Positions 23,236 to 35,416 are shown, numbered from the stretch's first letter. The stretch: DNA of 64,000 bases from Magnolia sinica (GCF_029962835.1 NC_080582.1:20902032-20966031); one strand, 5' to 3'. Translations and numbers: made by a program. Notes: generated by a model from the sequence alone, not told the origin.

Positions 23236-24349
23236 CCTGGTGACACCAACACACCGCTGAGGTTGCCATGGGATTGGATTAGGTCTTAACCCTACACCGT
23301 GCATTATAATTGGCACGCAATACACGTGTCAAAGAAGGATCCGAATACCTACATGACCGTGAAAGTTGCTGGACCCACTCTGACAGCTTCTGTAGGCCAA
23401 TGATAAGGCACCATGTCAGAGGTAATACTTAAACCCTAAACACCTTTATCCGACCCCAACACCGTGTTGCTTGGTGGTGTTCGGACTAGGCTTGGGGCAC
23501 ATGCTGTTGTCAGCAATGGAGCCCTTGTGAAGCATGTTAGAAAGTTGTTAGGTTGATTATATGCTTAACCAGAAGGGATGTGGATTGGTCACTTTCCCTA
23601 GTTATACTGACGTTAGTGCATACACAACATGACAGGATTTGACTAAACAGTAAGTCACGGTCAGAGATGGGGCCTAGTCAAGTATATACTTGACCAACCA
23701 ACTTTCAAACATGCTGCGTCCCACCTAAACTGCGCTCCCCCACCCAAAGCATGTTTGAAAGTTGTAAACACATCCCCCGCCTGGCCACCTCTAATATGGT
23801 GGGATTTGATTGAATGACAAACTGCCAGAACAAATTTCAAACATGCTTTCCATTGACCCATATCAAACGGCTTGTTGTCCAATTAAATTCTATCACATTA
23901 TGTCTGTATCGTTGTCCGCATAATATCAATATATGGAGGGAGGGGCAGGGGCAGTACCTAATCTGCATCCACCTCATGTTTTGGCACTTGACCCAATCAA
24001 ATACTACCAAATCACAACACTATCGACATATGTGGTGTTGGGTTCACATTGCAATCCGAGTCCCCATGCAAAACATGTTTGAAAGTTGTAGATGCCTCAC
24101 ATGAAATGAGCTCCATCTGTCCCTAATGTGGCAAGATTTAATTGGACAGCAGGACTTGAATATTGTACCTACATGTAGTGAACAATTAGAATATTATCCA
24201 TGTATATGGCAAACAACTTTCAAACATGCTTTGTGTGGGCTTCATCAATGGCAGAAGCTTGGCATTCAATGAAATTCCACCACATCATGCCAATATCAAC
24301 GTCAGTACAAGCAGTGAAGTACCCAATCTTTGTCTGCCCTAGACAATTT

Positions 24350-24888
24350 GGCACTTGGACTAATCAAATTGCCCCATGTCTCAACACCTTTGTGCTGTGT
24401 GGTGTTGGGGTCACCATGCATTTCTCATCAACATGATAAGCATGTTTCAAAGTTGTGGATACCTCTACCCTAATGTGGTAAGATTTAATTGGACCAAAGG
24501 TCACTGCAAAGATGACCCTGCCTACTTGATAACTTTCAAACATGCCTTACATGGGTGCCATCTCTGGTTGTGACCTATTATTCAATCAAATCTCAACACC
24601 ACATTAGGGTTCCTCCTTGACAGTGGCACGTGGACCAATCAAATTGCCCCATGTCTCAACACCGTTGCGTTGTGTGGTGTTGGGGTCACCATGCATTTCT
24701 CATCAACTTGATAAGCATGTTTCAAAGTTGTGGATACCTCTACACTAATGTGGTAAGATTTAATTGGACCACAGGCCACCATCAAAGATGACCCCGCCTA
24801 CTTGATTGAACAACTTTCAAACATGCCTTACATAGGTGCCATCTCTGGATGTGACATATCATTCAATCAAATCTCATCACATCAAGAA
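24350..24888 (+). repeat. Two direct copies of a ~260 bp segment (offset 275 bp)
   Basis: 24350-24605 and 24625-24888 share long identical runs, for example 'ggtgttggggtcaccatgca' and 'gataagcatgtttcaaagtt'. Both contain 'gtggtaagatttaattggac', the arm sequence of the foldback modules further right. It looks like the eroded left flank of the array at 24.9-30.4 kb. Confidence 0.8.
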
Positions 24889-25239
24889 CGGAGGGAGCTC
24901 AATCCATATAAAGAGTTGCGGATCACGTGGTTACACTGTCACCACCGACATACGTGGTGATCCGAAGTGGTGGGATTTGATTATGTCATGTTAGAGATAG
25001 GACAATCAAGTACATACTCAACCTAACAACTTTCAAACCTGTCTTGTGTGTCCCTCTTAGACATTGGCACGTGGACCATTCAAATCCCGCCAAGTCAGTT
25101 CACCATAGACATTGGTTGGTGGTGGTAGGGTCACCACACAATCCTTATCCCAGGTACGGATGGTACCTAATTGACAATTTGACATCATGCAAGGGAGGAG
25201 TTTTGGTCAAGCTAGGATAACCCTGACTTCCACTAGGCT

Positions 25240-25369
25240 GTGACGTGACACTATTTCATTGGCTCGCCAGGCACTTGTCAAAAAGGGTCCACACCAACTT
25301 TCAAAAGGGGGTTGGGTCAAGTGGGTGCTTTACCATGTCCAGTGAACCAATGAAATGGCACCACGTCAC
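25240..25369. repeat. Second foldback type, TGACACTATTTCATTGGC arms
   Basis: Left arm 'gtgacgtgacactatttcat' pairs with the complement of 'aatgaaatggcaccacgtca'. Related modules occur at about 26628-26748, 28239-28360 and 29558-29698, one per tandem unit. Function unknown. Confidence 0.75.
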
Positions 25370-26191
25370 TGCCTTACAAAGGTCGATCGTAATTTCAGCC
25401 GACCAAATCAGGATGCTGTCAAGTAAATACTTGGCCAGGCCATCTCCCACAACGGCCTTCTGGCCAACTAAATCCCACCACAACTTTAGCTCCGTGGGCA
25501 CAAGCCAGGGTAGTACCCAATCCGTGTCCATCTGATAGTAGGTTTGGTCTTTGAAAGAGGGCTCCCTTATAATGGCTAAAGCCTGCCTATGTATTACTCC
25601 AGCAAGTGGGATGTGTAGGAAATCTCAGGCAGTCCACCTCTGGACTGCGTTGGATCAAATCATTTTAACCCACCCTGACCTTGCTTTATATGCACACGTC
25701 TCCTATGTCCTACCAACACAATGTCAGTTATATAACACATGCATCTTGCATGTAGGCCGTTGGTTTCAAACCTCTAAATTCTCATTTCTTTTCCACTTCA
25801 TCAAAGGATGGTTTAGGAAAATTCAAATGGGAAATGGAGATTGGACTTTTGGGCCGGTCTGGGCCTAGCCCAAACCCAGATGGTTTAGGAAAATTCAGAT
25901 AGGAAATGGAGATTTGACTTTTGGGCTGGGCTGGCCCTAGCCCAAGCCCAGTACATTGCCAAACCAACCCTCCATTTGACATGTTGGTTTGCTAATCCAT
26001 GCACATGCGTGAGAATATCACGTGTGAAATCTGAGCTTTTCATCAGGTGAACTATAATGTATAAGATCCTCTGTCGTACAACAAGGTCATTTGACACCTT
26101 TGGGGCAAAGCATATCAAAATAAATGATTGGCTAGAAAGAAATTCTAGTACTACACTTCTCCACCTGAATCAAGTTGCCTCCATGCACAAT

Positions 26192-26312
26192 GATGTGGTG
26201 GGATTTAATTGGACAGCAGGCTGCTATCAAAGATAACTATCTATTCAGCTGAACAACTTTCAAACAGTCATCTTTAGCAGAAGTCTACCATCCAATCAAA
26301 TTCCACCACATC
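26192..26312. repeat. Foldback module, GTGGTGGGATTTAATTGG arms (copy 1)
   Basis: Left arm 'gtggtgggatttaattggac' and right arm 'atccaatcaaattccaccac' are complementary. The pairing extends through 'agcaggctgctatcaaagat' against 'catctttagcagaagtctac'. About 40 bp loop. Confidence 0.75.
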
Positions 26313-27693
26313 TGGAATGAAGGGAGCTCAACCCAAGTAGAGGGATGCAAATAGCTTGGTTACACTATAACCACCAACATATGTGGTGATCCAACATGGC
26401 AAGATTTGATTGGGCCATGTGCCATTGTCTTATATGGGCCCTTCTTAGACAACAACACATGGCTCAATCAAATCCCGCCACCTTGGGTCACCATAAACAT
26501 TGATAGGTAGTGGCATCGCACAATCTGCATCCCAGGTAGGGTTAATACCCAATCAATATCAAGGGAATGTATTCCGTCAAGCCAGGGTCAGGCCAAGGTA
26601 ACACTGAGCTCCATAAGACTATGACATGGTGCCATTTCATTGACTCGCTAGATACTTGTCAAAGAAGAGCTCAGCAACTTTCAAAACAAGGTTGGGTCAA
26701 GTAGGTATTGGACCATGTAGAATGGATCAATGAAATAGCGCCACATCATGGCCTCATAGAACTCACAGTTATTTCAGTCTGACCAAATCAAGCTACTGTC
26801 AAGTAGACACTTGACGGGCCATCTCTGATTCCATCTAACCAAATCCCACCATGCGGGGTACAACACCGGCACAGGTAGAAACATCACCCAATCTCTGTCC
26901 ATCATATAGGAGGTTTGGGTCATTGAAAGGTGGTGCCCTTCCAATGGCTGAAGTTTGCTTGTTTAATCCAGATCCTTAGTTCCTGACAAACAAGATTTTT
27001 ACATTTCCTGCAAATTTTTTTGGCCCACGTTATCACTAATGACATCAACACTACTTACATTAAATACAATACTAAGACGTCGTCAGTGATGATGTGGCCC
27101 AATAATATTGCAAAGAATAGAAAATGTCCATTTGCCCTGAACAAAGAAACCGGACTCCTGCCTGTATAGTATGCACTAAACTGGGATATTGTGTTGTAGG
27201 AAATTACCTCAGTCGGTCACCCTTTAGATCCGGTTGGATCAAGTCACTTTAACCCCACCCCACTTCATATGTAGACGTGTCCTATCCTCCAAACACAACA
27301 TCAATTATATAACACATGCATCTTGCATTGTAGGTCGTTGGTTGCAAACCTCTAAATTCTCATTTCTTTTCCACTTTATCCAGATGGATGAGGAAAATTC
27401 AGGGAGAAAATGGAGATTTGACTTTTTGGGTCGGGCTGAGCCTAGCCCTAGCCCTGTCCACCGCCAACCTGACCCTCCATTTGTGATGTTGGTTTGCTAA
27501 TCCACACACATGCACGAAACTGTGTCATGATCTTACACGCGTGTGTGAAATCTTACCCGTGGGGAGCAAAGCATATCAAAGCAAATGAATGGCTAGAAAG
27601 AAATTCTGACCTTCAATTTGCTTTGTACTCTCTGTCCACCTGTCTATTGAAAGATGTGGACACGTTCCCACCGAACCAAGTTGTCTCTACCTG

Positions 27694-27821
27694 GATATGG
27701 TAGGATTTAATTGGACAGCAGATCTCTATCAGAGATGGCCCGATCTACTCGACCAAACAAACTTTCAAACATGAGTCGTATGAACCTATCTCTAACAACA
27801 GTCTACCATCCAATCAAATCC
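27694..27821. repeat. Foldback module, same family (copy 2)
   Basis: Left arm 'tatggtaggatttaattgga' pairs with 'atccaatcaaatcc' at the right. More diverged than the other two copies, with a truncated right arm. It sits at the same place in its tandem unit. Confidence 0.65.
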
Positions 27822-28004
27822 AAATAGAGATCAATCAAGGTGGAAGGGTGTGGATTACATGATTATGCTGCCACCACCAATATATGTGATAATCTAATAC
27901 GGCGGGATTTGATTGCGCCAGGTGTCACAATCAGAGTGATAATGACTCCATAAGTTGTAGAATAGGTCACAAGATCGATATCCACTGCAGCAGGAAAAAT
28001 ATCT

Positions 28005-28122
28005 AGGTCCTTACTCTTGCCCCAGTGGTAGAGTCAAGAGTTTCAACACCAAGTCAAGGGTTTGAGTGAAATCCCACTATAGCGTTAGTGTGTGGGGTTT
28101 GTGCATGTGTGAATTAAAAAAA
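28005..28122 (+). mobile_element. Possible SINE-like insertion
   Basis: An A-box-like TGCCCCAGTGGTAGAG (28018-28033) is followed about 25 bp later by a B-box-like 'gggtttgagtgaaatccc', and the segment ends in 'gaattaaaaaaa'. It breaks the order of its tandem unit and is absent from the sister units. No clean target duplication was seen, so this is weaker than the SINE at 8710. Confidence 0.5.
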
Positions 28123-28991
28123 TGTGCCAAGTATGAGTACATTCTCAACCTAACAACTTTCAAACTTGTCTTGGCTCTCTTCGACATAGGCACATGGCCC
28201 TATCAAATCCCATCATGTTGTAAACACTGAGTTCCGTTATACTCTGACATGGCGCCATTTCATTGGCCCGTCAGATACTTGCCAAAGAATGGGCCACCAA
28301 CTCTCAAAAGGTTATTGGGTCAAGCTGGTGCTCGATTGTCTGATGGACCAATAAAATGGTGCCACGACACGGCCTAAAGAAACTTAATGTTATTTCATCT
28401 TAACTGTATCAGCTCTCATCTAGTAGATACCCGACGGAGCCATCATTGACAATGCCTGCTGTAGAACCAAATCCCCTATCCATCACATAGATGGTTTGGG
28501 TCAGTGAAGGAGGAAACCCAACTGCAGTAAGCTGGCATGTGTTGTAAGGAAACCTCAGTCAGTCCCCTTTGGACCATGTTGGATCAAGGCCTTTTAACCT
28601 ACCCAAACCCCACCTCATATGTACACGCTCTATCCGGGAAATAAACCGTCAGTTATATAACACATGCACTTTGCATGTAGGCCATTGGTTTCAAACCTCT
28701 AAATTTTCATTTCTTTTCCACTCCACTGGATGGATTAGGAAAATTCAGACAAGAAATGGGGATTTAACTTTTTGGGCCAGACTGGGCCTAGCCGGTCTGC
28801 TAATCCACACGCATGCACGAAAATGTGTAAGGAACTTACACATGTGAGATCTTACACCTGGGGAATAAAAGCACATCAAAGCAATTGAATGGCTAGAAAT
28901 AAATTCTAACCTTGGATTTGCTTCTTACTTTCTATCCAGCTGTCAAGTGAAAACGGTGAACATGTCCCCACCATGACTAAGTTCTCTACTA

Positions 28992-29127
28992 GATGTGGAA
29001 GGATTTAATTGGACAGCAGGCCTCTATCAAAGATGAATTGGTCTACTAAACCAAACAACTTTCAAACAGGCATTATGTGGGTATCATCTTTGACAGCAGT
29101 CTGCTATCCAATCAAATCCCACCACAT
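28992..29127. repeat. Foldback module, same family (copy 3, longest arms)
   Basis: Arms of about 44 bp: 'gatgtggaaggatttaattg' outward and 'caatcaaatcccaccacat' returning, with inner parts 'tatcaaagatga' against 'tcatctttgaca'. RNA from this region would fold into a clear stem. Confidence 0.75.
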
Positions 29128-29296
29128 TAGGGATAAACAGTTAGTCTTAGGTAAGGGACACAGATCGCATGGATAGGACGTTGCCTCCACAAATGTATAT
29201 GGTGATCCAACATGATGGGATTTACTTGGGCCATGTACAACTGTGATAGGGCATGATCAAGTAGATACCCAACCTAACAACTTTCCAACATATCTT

Positions 29297-29422
29297 ACGT
29301 GGGGCCTTCCTTAACCTAAGCACATGGCCCAATCAAATCCCACCATGTTAAGTCACCGTACGTGGGGCCTTCCTTAACCTAAGCACATGGCCCAATCAAA
29401 TCCCACCATGTTAAGTCACCGT
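29297..29422 (+). repeat. Perfect 63 bp tandem duplication
   Basis: 29297-29359 and 29360-29422 both begin 'acgtggggccttccttaacc' and end 'gttaagtcaccgt', with no differences that I can see. This is clearly younger than the surrounding array; an assembly artefact is the alternative. Confidence 0.9.
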
Positions 29423-30390
29423 ATACATTAGTCAATAGTGGCAAGGTCACTAAGCAATCCACGTCCCAAGTGAGGATAGTACCCAATCATGATCAAGGGA
29501 GCGGATTCAGTCAAGCCACAATCTAGGTTGAAACGAGTTCCTTTAGACTGTGATAGTCTCACATGGCATCGTATGATTGGCCCGCCAGCCGCCAGACACT
29601 AGCTAGAGAAAAAGTTCATCAACTTTCGAAAGACTGTTAGGTCAAGTAGCTGCTGGATTATGTCTGGTTAGCTAATAAAAGGGTGCCAAGATACGGCATA
29701 TCGAAACTCATGAACCGTATCAGCTCTCATCTACTGTATTTGACAGGGCATAGCCGGCCGTGGCCTTCGGTCCAGCTAACTCATACCAAGCACTAATACA
29801 AGCGTCTTTACCACCGTCCATACAAGCAAGGGCATTACCCAATCCGCGTCCATCACATGGATGGTTTGGGTCATTGAAAGAGGACACAAACCTCAGTCAA
29901 TCCCCCTCCGGACTGCGTTGGATTAGGTCATTTTAACCCAGCCCGGCCCCACCTCATATGTACACGTGTCCTATCTTATAAATACATCATCAGTTATATA
30001 ACACATGCATCTTGCATGTGGGCCGTTGGTTTCAAACCTCTAAATTCTCATTCATTTTCCACTCCAACGGATGGATTATAGGAAAATTCAGACAGTAAAT
30101 GGAGCTGGGCTGGGCCTTGCCAAAACCCAGTCTACCACCCTACCGTCCATTTGTCATATTGGTTTGCTAATCCACACGCATGCGTGAGAGTGTGTCTTGG
30201 TGTTACACGTGTGAAACCTGAGCTTTCCACTGGTGACCTACTGTGTATATAGATCTTCTGTCCTAAACTCAAGACCATTTGACACCTCACGGGTGCAAAG
30301 CATATCAAATCAAACGAATGGCTTGAAAGAAACTCCAACCGTCAATATGCTTTGTAAATTGTGGTCCAAATGTCAAGTGAAATTCTCTGA

Positions 30391-31984
30391 TTTCCTGGAT
30401 AGAATTGTAAAAATTATTTTTGTAACTTTATGTAAAGCTCAGATCTTATGCATGTGCTTCATGTTCATACGTGTGCCTGCGTGTGGATGTGCAGGGCTAC
30501 ATGCGTGTAGAATTAAGGGGACGTCTCGTCATCCTTCGTTTCGTTTCATACGCAAGCACGAATCCAGATTCCGGAAAGATCCACGGGCCCACAGGTGTCC
30601 ACTCACAAAACGACAAGAGGGTGCCCGTAACGCACCATGCGCCGTTTAGAAAATGACAGATGCCAGAAGTTGCTCTGCGCCGGGGCGGGCATCTGTGCTG
30701 GACAAAACAGTCAAAACGAGGACCCGGAAAAGGACAAACCTTCACGAGAAACCAAACCAAATTATCATCTCGCGAGAAACGAAAATATCAAAATGAGAGT
30801 TTGCCACCAATCCAAATGGTGTATCATCTGATTTTTCCTTCTAAACTGGGACCACTCGCAATTTAATTTTAACCATCCATTTGATGGACTTCATTTGGAT
30901 CGTTAGATTTGATTTATCAGTGTGATTCAAGATATTTTGCACCATCCACAAAGGGCTCCACACTTTGGATGGTCTGATGTCTGTACATCAGTGCGCGTAG
31001 AACATGTCGCCACCATTTTGAAAATGCTAATGGACTATCGTAATAGTCTACTAATAAATATCTCCAACTCACCCATTCAAAAAACTCCCAGTTTCCAAAG
31101 AGGACGTCGCCCATCCTCCGCGTACATGAAAATATCTATCACCCACTCCATCTCTACCGTACATTACCCTTCGCTCATGTGGACAGTCATATTTCGTCAT
31201 CAAAACCGTTGATCTGGCGTGATACACCGTTGATGGTGGCTTCCATGAAAAATATTGAAGATGGGAAGATCCAAAGCTTACGATCAATGGCCCACAAAAC
31301 AACAGTTAGGGAGGCTGTCCGTGTTCAGTGTTCAAGGGAAGGAGGAAAAGAATCAAAGATTTCAAATATTCCAATCTGCTAAATTTTCATTTTTAATTTT
31401 ATTTTTATGTTATTAATCTATTTTTTTTGGTATCCCCATCCAAAGTGAGGTCCATCTTATGAACGGTCTGGATCTTTGAAACGTGACCACAGATCCAACT
31501 GCTATAAGTTCTGATGTATCCTATAACGTTAAATCAGGAAATATTGTACCTTCAAAGCATATATATACTACAAATAGAGGTGGTCTCAAGTCCAACCGAG
31601 TGGAATATATGTTACGATCCATCAGTTAGTAACTTGTCACCTTTCATGTTTCTGTGACATCCAATCCGTCCAATAGGTTTGTCCCACCATGAATATCAAG
31701 GTGGTCAAAAATCTGTCATATGTACTCATTGAGTAGATCACGCATTTGTTTTTCTTTTTTTATCAATGATTACACATAATTTCATGGTATAGCTCACCTG
31801 ATGAGTAGATTGGTTTGATTTTTTTACCAAGTGATCCTCATAGCTGTTAATCCCATTGTAAGGGTTGGATTTCACATGTACTGAAAGGTTGGAAGTAATC
31901 CTCTGTGTGGACCATACCTTTTGGTCCAACCGGTTGGACAAGAACTTCGAAATGGAGAGAGAAACAGGAGTATACGTGCATGCA

Positions 31985-32025
<41 letters not shown>

Positions 32026-32570
32026 TGCATGCAACAGAAAAACCATGAATGAAGTAGAAGAGAGCGTTGGGATTTGCATGCATTAGCAAAACGATGACTG
32101 AAATAGAAAATAAAGTATCAAAAGAAAGAGATGGAAGAGATGGAATCCTAAATCTGCATGCAAGACAGGAGCATCCTGTCCGTCCAAGGGGGACCTAGGT
32201 TATATGATCCAGTCCGTTGATCCAGTCCCAACCACTCAGATGGACCATACCTATAATATCTCCCTGAGGAAGAATATCAACCCTTTGATCGATGGTCTAA
32301 AATAGATGGTGAGGAATAAAACATCTACAGTCACCATTCAACACAAAAGGACCCAACGGTTAGATAGATAAGATTTTCACGTCTGGAGATTTCTGGGTCA
32401 TGATCCATCAACTGATTTTTCCATCAAATCAACGGTTTGGATGGCCACACCATGGGCCCCACTTCTAAATAAATGGTAGGAAAATACAAAAAGCCCATTT
32501 TCTTGAAAATGGGAAAATGGGTATTTTAAGTTAGAAATCTGTGCCTGCATGCAAGAAAATGGATGATAAT
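30391..32570. other. No gene recognised; GA microsatellite
   Basis: A GC-richer patch (30540-30720) gives overlapping frames on both strands with no domain. A (GA)n run lies at 31986-32022. Blocks such as 'gatttgatggacttcatttg' resemble pieces of other low-complexity repeats. Nothing supports a coding gene. Confidence 0.45.
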
Positions 32571-32571
32571 A

Positions 32572-32706
32572 TCAAAATAAAAGCCTAAAAACAAGAGAGA
32601 TTTCTCTTAAAAATAAAAACAAAATAAAAAAACAAAGGAAGTGAAACTGAGAGTAGAGTTTTCTTTTGGCTTTACCAGAGCTGGATTCATGTAGTCTACG
32701 TTCCAT
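32572..32706 (-). CDS. Small open frame (44 codons), unrecognised
   Basis: Starts at the first ATG after the TATA-like box and GA tract, with a basic N-terminus (MERRLHESSSGKAKRK) and a hydrophobic Phe/Leu-rich second half (FHFLCFFILFLFL) that could span a membrane. A GT at 'AGCTCTG|GTAAAGC' could be a splice donor after about 11 codons, in which case the rest is intron. The frame is open further upstream (to 32805), but that part translates the GA repeat. No homologue is recognised; it may be chance. Confidence 0.2.
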   Translation of the reverse strand: MERRLHESSSGKAKRKLYSQFHFLCFFILFLFLREISLVFRLLF

Positions 32707-32775
32707 ATCTCGTGCTCTCTCTCTCTCTCTCTCTCTCTCTGATTTGGTGTAGAGAGCAGTTTGGGGGAGAAGGCC

Positions 32776-32787
32776 GCATTTATACCG
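32776..32787 (-). promoter_or_regulatory. TATA-like box (CGGTATAAATGC) on the minus strand
   Basis: The match to the plant TATA consensus is good. About 35-70 bp further on lies a CT/GA microsatellite (32718-32740 on the plus strand), a common 5' UTR feature in plants, and then an ATG at 32706. No coding exon of a known family follows, so promoter function is inference only. Confidence 0.35.
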
Positions 32788-32911
32788 TGCAGAAGGCCAC
32801 TCCACTTGGCAAAAACTGGCGTTGGAAACGAAGATTCCGGAATAGCCGGTAATTACTGGGAGAGGATTAGGTGTTATCCGAGTAACATCACAGTAAGTGT
32901 TTTCCTAACAG

Positions 32912-33340
32912 TGGGGCCCACCTTATTGTATGCGTTGTACATCCACGCCTTTCATCAGTTTTTTCAGCACATTTTTCGGCATGCTTCCAAAAATGAAGTA
33001 GATCAAAATCAGTAGTGTTAATCACGTACAGGAAACAGTAGTCATTGAACGACCACCGTTAAAAATTTTCAACGGCTCCACCGTAATTTTTGTTTGCCAT
33101 CCAACCTATTGATAATATCATACGGATCTGGATAAAGGGAAAATACAAATATCAACTTGATCCAAAACTTTTGTGTCCCTAGAATATTTTTAACGGTTGA
33201 GATTCAATCCTTACTGTATGATCCACTTAAGATTTGGATCTACTTAATTTCCAGGACTGCCCAAAACTGATTCAGAAAAACTGATGGATGGAGTGGATCT
33301 ACAACCCATACTTCAAAGTGGACCCCACGGTCAGCGAAAC
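32912..33340. mobile_element. Solo GGGGCCCAC-family element
   Basis: Left end 'gtggggcccaccttattgta' and right end 'caacccatacttcaaagtgg' are inverted. The ~430 bp interior carries 'aaaaatgaagtagatcaaaa' and 'tgatccaaaacttttgtgtc', the latter inverted relative to several other copies. Non-coding. Confidence 0.7.
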
Positions 33341-33344
33341 ACCC

Positions 33345-34136
33345 ACTAAGTTGTTACCCCGGTACCAACCAATAAGCTCCGTGATGTTACCGGCTTGGGG
33401 CTGAGGTTGGCTGGTATTTACTGGCTGTAACCGGTTGCCGGTTTCACAACGGTAGTGTTCGCTTTTCTAAATGAGAACAGGTATATTATACTCGGCTGCG
33501 TGTCACGCTTGATACGCAGGCATTTAGAAATATAATTTAATGGCACATTAATTAAAGTTAAACCGAATAAATTGTGCAATCCACTGTGGCTAAGTTATAA
33601 TAGAGAATAACATGGGTTGAACAATCTTTGGATTTGTACGCATTTGATTTTTAAATAAGACTTGAATTTTTTCTGATTTTAATTGTCCAATAAATATCAG
33701 AATACTATTATTAATTTGGACAACCAAAATAAAAGCAATGTTTAGTTCAAGACATATCTAACATGTTTCCTATAATTTGAACGATTGAGTTTGAATCACT
33801 TATCAGGAATTTCTAGTACTCGAGCTTATCATCCACCACACACTGCCAGATTATTAAAGTTTCTCACCATATTTTTCATGTGAAATTTCAAACACAAACG
33901 TTCTCGTTCTAGACTTGCGTAGAACATCCACACCTGAAATATGTGGACCACGTGATAAAGATCATCTGTAATGAAAATAAGGATTATCTACTCATCAGGC
34001 AGGCCACAATGCCACGTCAATGGACAACCGATGGTTTGAAAAGATTATTGTGTGTGCCTACCTAATGAGTTGATTTGTCTGATTTTGGCCGACGGTGACC
34101 TTAATTAATGGTGCGGATCATTGTTTTCACGGCTCT
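33345..34136. other. No gene recognised
   Basis: AT-rich after a short Gly-codon-like GC patch at 33360-33440. The sequence just left of 34137 is the insertion site of the LINE. Nothing else was identified. Confidence 0.45.
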
Positions 34137-34250
34137 TTTTTTTTTTGCCAAACAGAAGCTTCATTTCAAAAAGGAGCAGATTACAAAAGCCAAATTCAGA
34201 CAGGAGAGGCCAGTTGGCAAAAAAGAGAAGGCTGGGCTGCTTATCATATA

Positions 34251-35000
34251 CTATACAGGTTGAGAGGTGAATACTTCTCTAACATAACCTAAACCTGATT
34301 TGTCTAAGAGCACCTGCCCCCTAATTAAACCGGGGAGGGAGGGGAGATCATGAAAATGGCAAGAGGATTGGTCTTTGCTGCCCATCTTCGCCAAACCATC
34401 CGCCGGGCTGTTAGCTTCCCTATACACATGGGTTATCCGAAAGTTCCCCTGGGTGGAAAGCTTCTTGATCCTAGCCAACCAATAGGCCCACTTCCAGGAA
34501 GACGCTGAATCCATTGTGAGGCAGGAGACCACCCAACTTGAATCGGATTCGATGAGGACATTGTGGAGCCCCTTGTCCAGAGAAAGTTTCATACCATCCA
34601 ATATTGCCCGTAGCTCGGCAGTGTTGTTAGATGCTTCCCCATAACCGCAGGAGAAGGTGAAGATTGGGTTGCCAAGGTGATCACGGCAGATTCCTCCGCC
34701 ACTAGCGGGGCCCGAGTTAGCTAAGGCTGACCCATCTACATTCATCTTGAGGAGACCTTCTCGAGGTTTAATCCATTTGACCACAGAGAGGGAAAGGGCA
34801 TGGCGGTGGGGCTTAGAATAGTAGTTGGGAGGAGGGGGGGCTGACGACTGATACTGGCGCTGATGAACAGCTCTTGCAAGATGCGGGAAGAGGGAGACGA
34901 GCCACCATCGGGTTTTAAGAAAAACTGAAGCCTCCGAAACTGCGGAGTTGTCAAATCTTGATGCGTTCCTAGCTTTCCAAATTTCCCACAAAATGAACAC
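34251..35000 (-). CDS. LINE RNase H domain (C-terminal part of ORF2), frame intact
   Basis: The 249-codon frame holds a type I RNase H: KMNVDGSA (first Asp), NNTAELRAILDGM (Glu), LIESDSSWVVS (Asp) and HVYREANSPADGLAK (His/Asp). All catalytic positions are present, which is notable in an otherwise broken element. Upstream residues (LWEIWKARNASRF) are the usual linker after the zinc-binding domain. The enzyme would degrade RNA in the RNA-DNA hybrid during retrotransposition. A stand-alone gene is unlikely, because the frame continues the order of the LINE. Confidence 0.85.
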   Translation of the reverse strand: MFILWEIWKARNASRFDNSAVSEASVFLKTRWWLVSLFPHLARAVHQRQYQSSAPPPPNYYSKPHRHALSLSVVKWIKPREGLLKMNVDGSALANSGPASGGGICRDHLGNPIFTFSCGYGEASNNTAELRAILDGMKLSLDKGLHNVLIESDSSWVVSCLTMDSASSWKWAYWLARIKKLSTQGNFRITHVYREANSPADGLAKMGSKDQSSCHFHDLPSLPGLIRGQVLLDKSGLGYVREVFTSQPV

Positions 35001-35056
35001 CGGGTCAGTCGAATTTCATTCTGACGGCTGCAAGGAAGAAGAGGTCGATTCCACCA

Positions 35057-35416
35057 CTAGTGTAGACGGTTGGCTATGGAGGACTGGCGAAACAGGGGAA
35101 TCCCAAGGAAGCTAGCAGCCCCCAGCCACACCTTTTCGGCGAGAGAGCCAAGAAGGAAAAGGTGAGAGAGGGATTCCACCTGAGGGCCAGTTTCTGAGGC
35201 CGAAATGCAGCAATTACAAGAAGCGGCTAGTTGAATCCCTTTCCTTTGAACTAGATCATCCACAGGTAGCGCGTCGTTTAACAGCCTCCAAACAAACACT
35301 AAGATTTTTGGAGGAATCTTGGGGTGCCAAACATGCTTGGTCCAACTACGGAATTGCCCTCTTTCTCTGCCAATGTTCCAGGCCGATTTAGCAGAAAATT
35401 GGCCCGAAGGGTCCAA
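35057..35416 (-). pseudogene. LINE ORF2 zinc-binding (zf-RVT) segment
   Basis: Contains SAKSAWNIGRER, WHPKIPPKILVFVWRLL, LPVDDLVQRKGI and a Cys pair (CNCC), followed by ESLSHLFLLGSLAEKVW, the usual zf-RVT order with the His before LF. The frame is broken on both sides relative to RNase H and reverse transcriptase. Short remnant, no independent function expected. Confidence 0.8.

Larger units (their letters stand above)
24900..30390 (+). repeat. Tandem array of four ~1.34-1.58 kb units built from foldback modules
   Basis: The anchor 'tcagttatataacacatgca' (or a one-base variant) recurs at 25724, 27301, 28649 and 29990, steps of 1577, 1348 and 1341 bp. Each unit repeats the order: CATTTCATTGG foldback, 'gtcattgaaagagg' block, anchor block ending 'tctaaattctcatttctttt', a 'caaagcaNatNaaNNgaatg' block, then the GTGGTGGGATTTGATTGG foldback. 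No unit has a conserved open frame, so this appears to be non-coding repetitive DNA. Sequence from 23240 to 24900 has the same vocabulary in a more decayed form. Confidence 0.8.

Noticed and set aside
30233..30866. Overlapping frames of 61-138 codons on both strands
   Set aside because: No domain, no consistent codon pattern and no splice context; GC-richer sequence simply has fewer stops.
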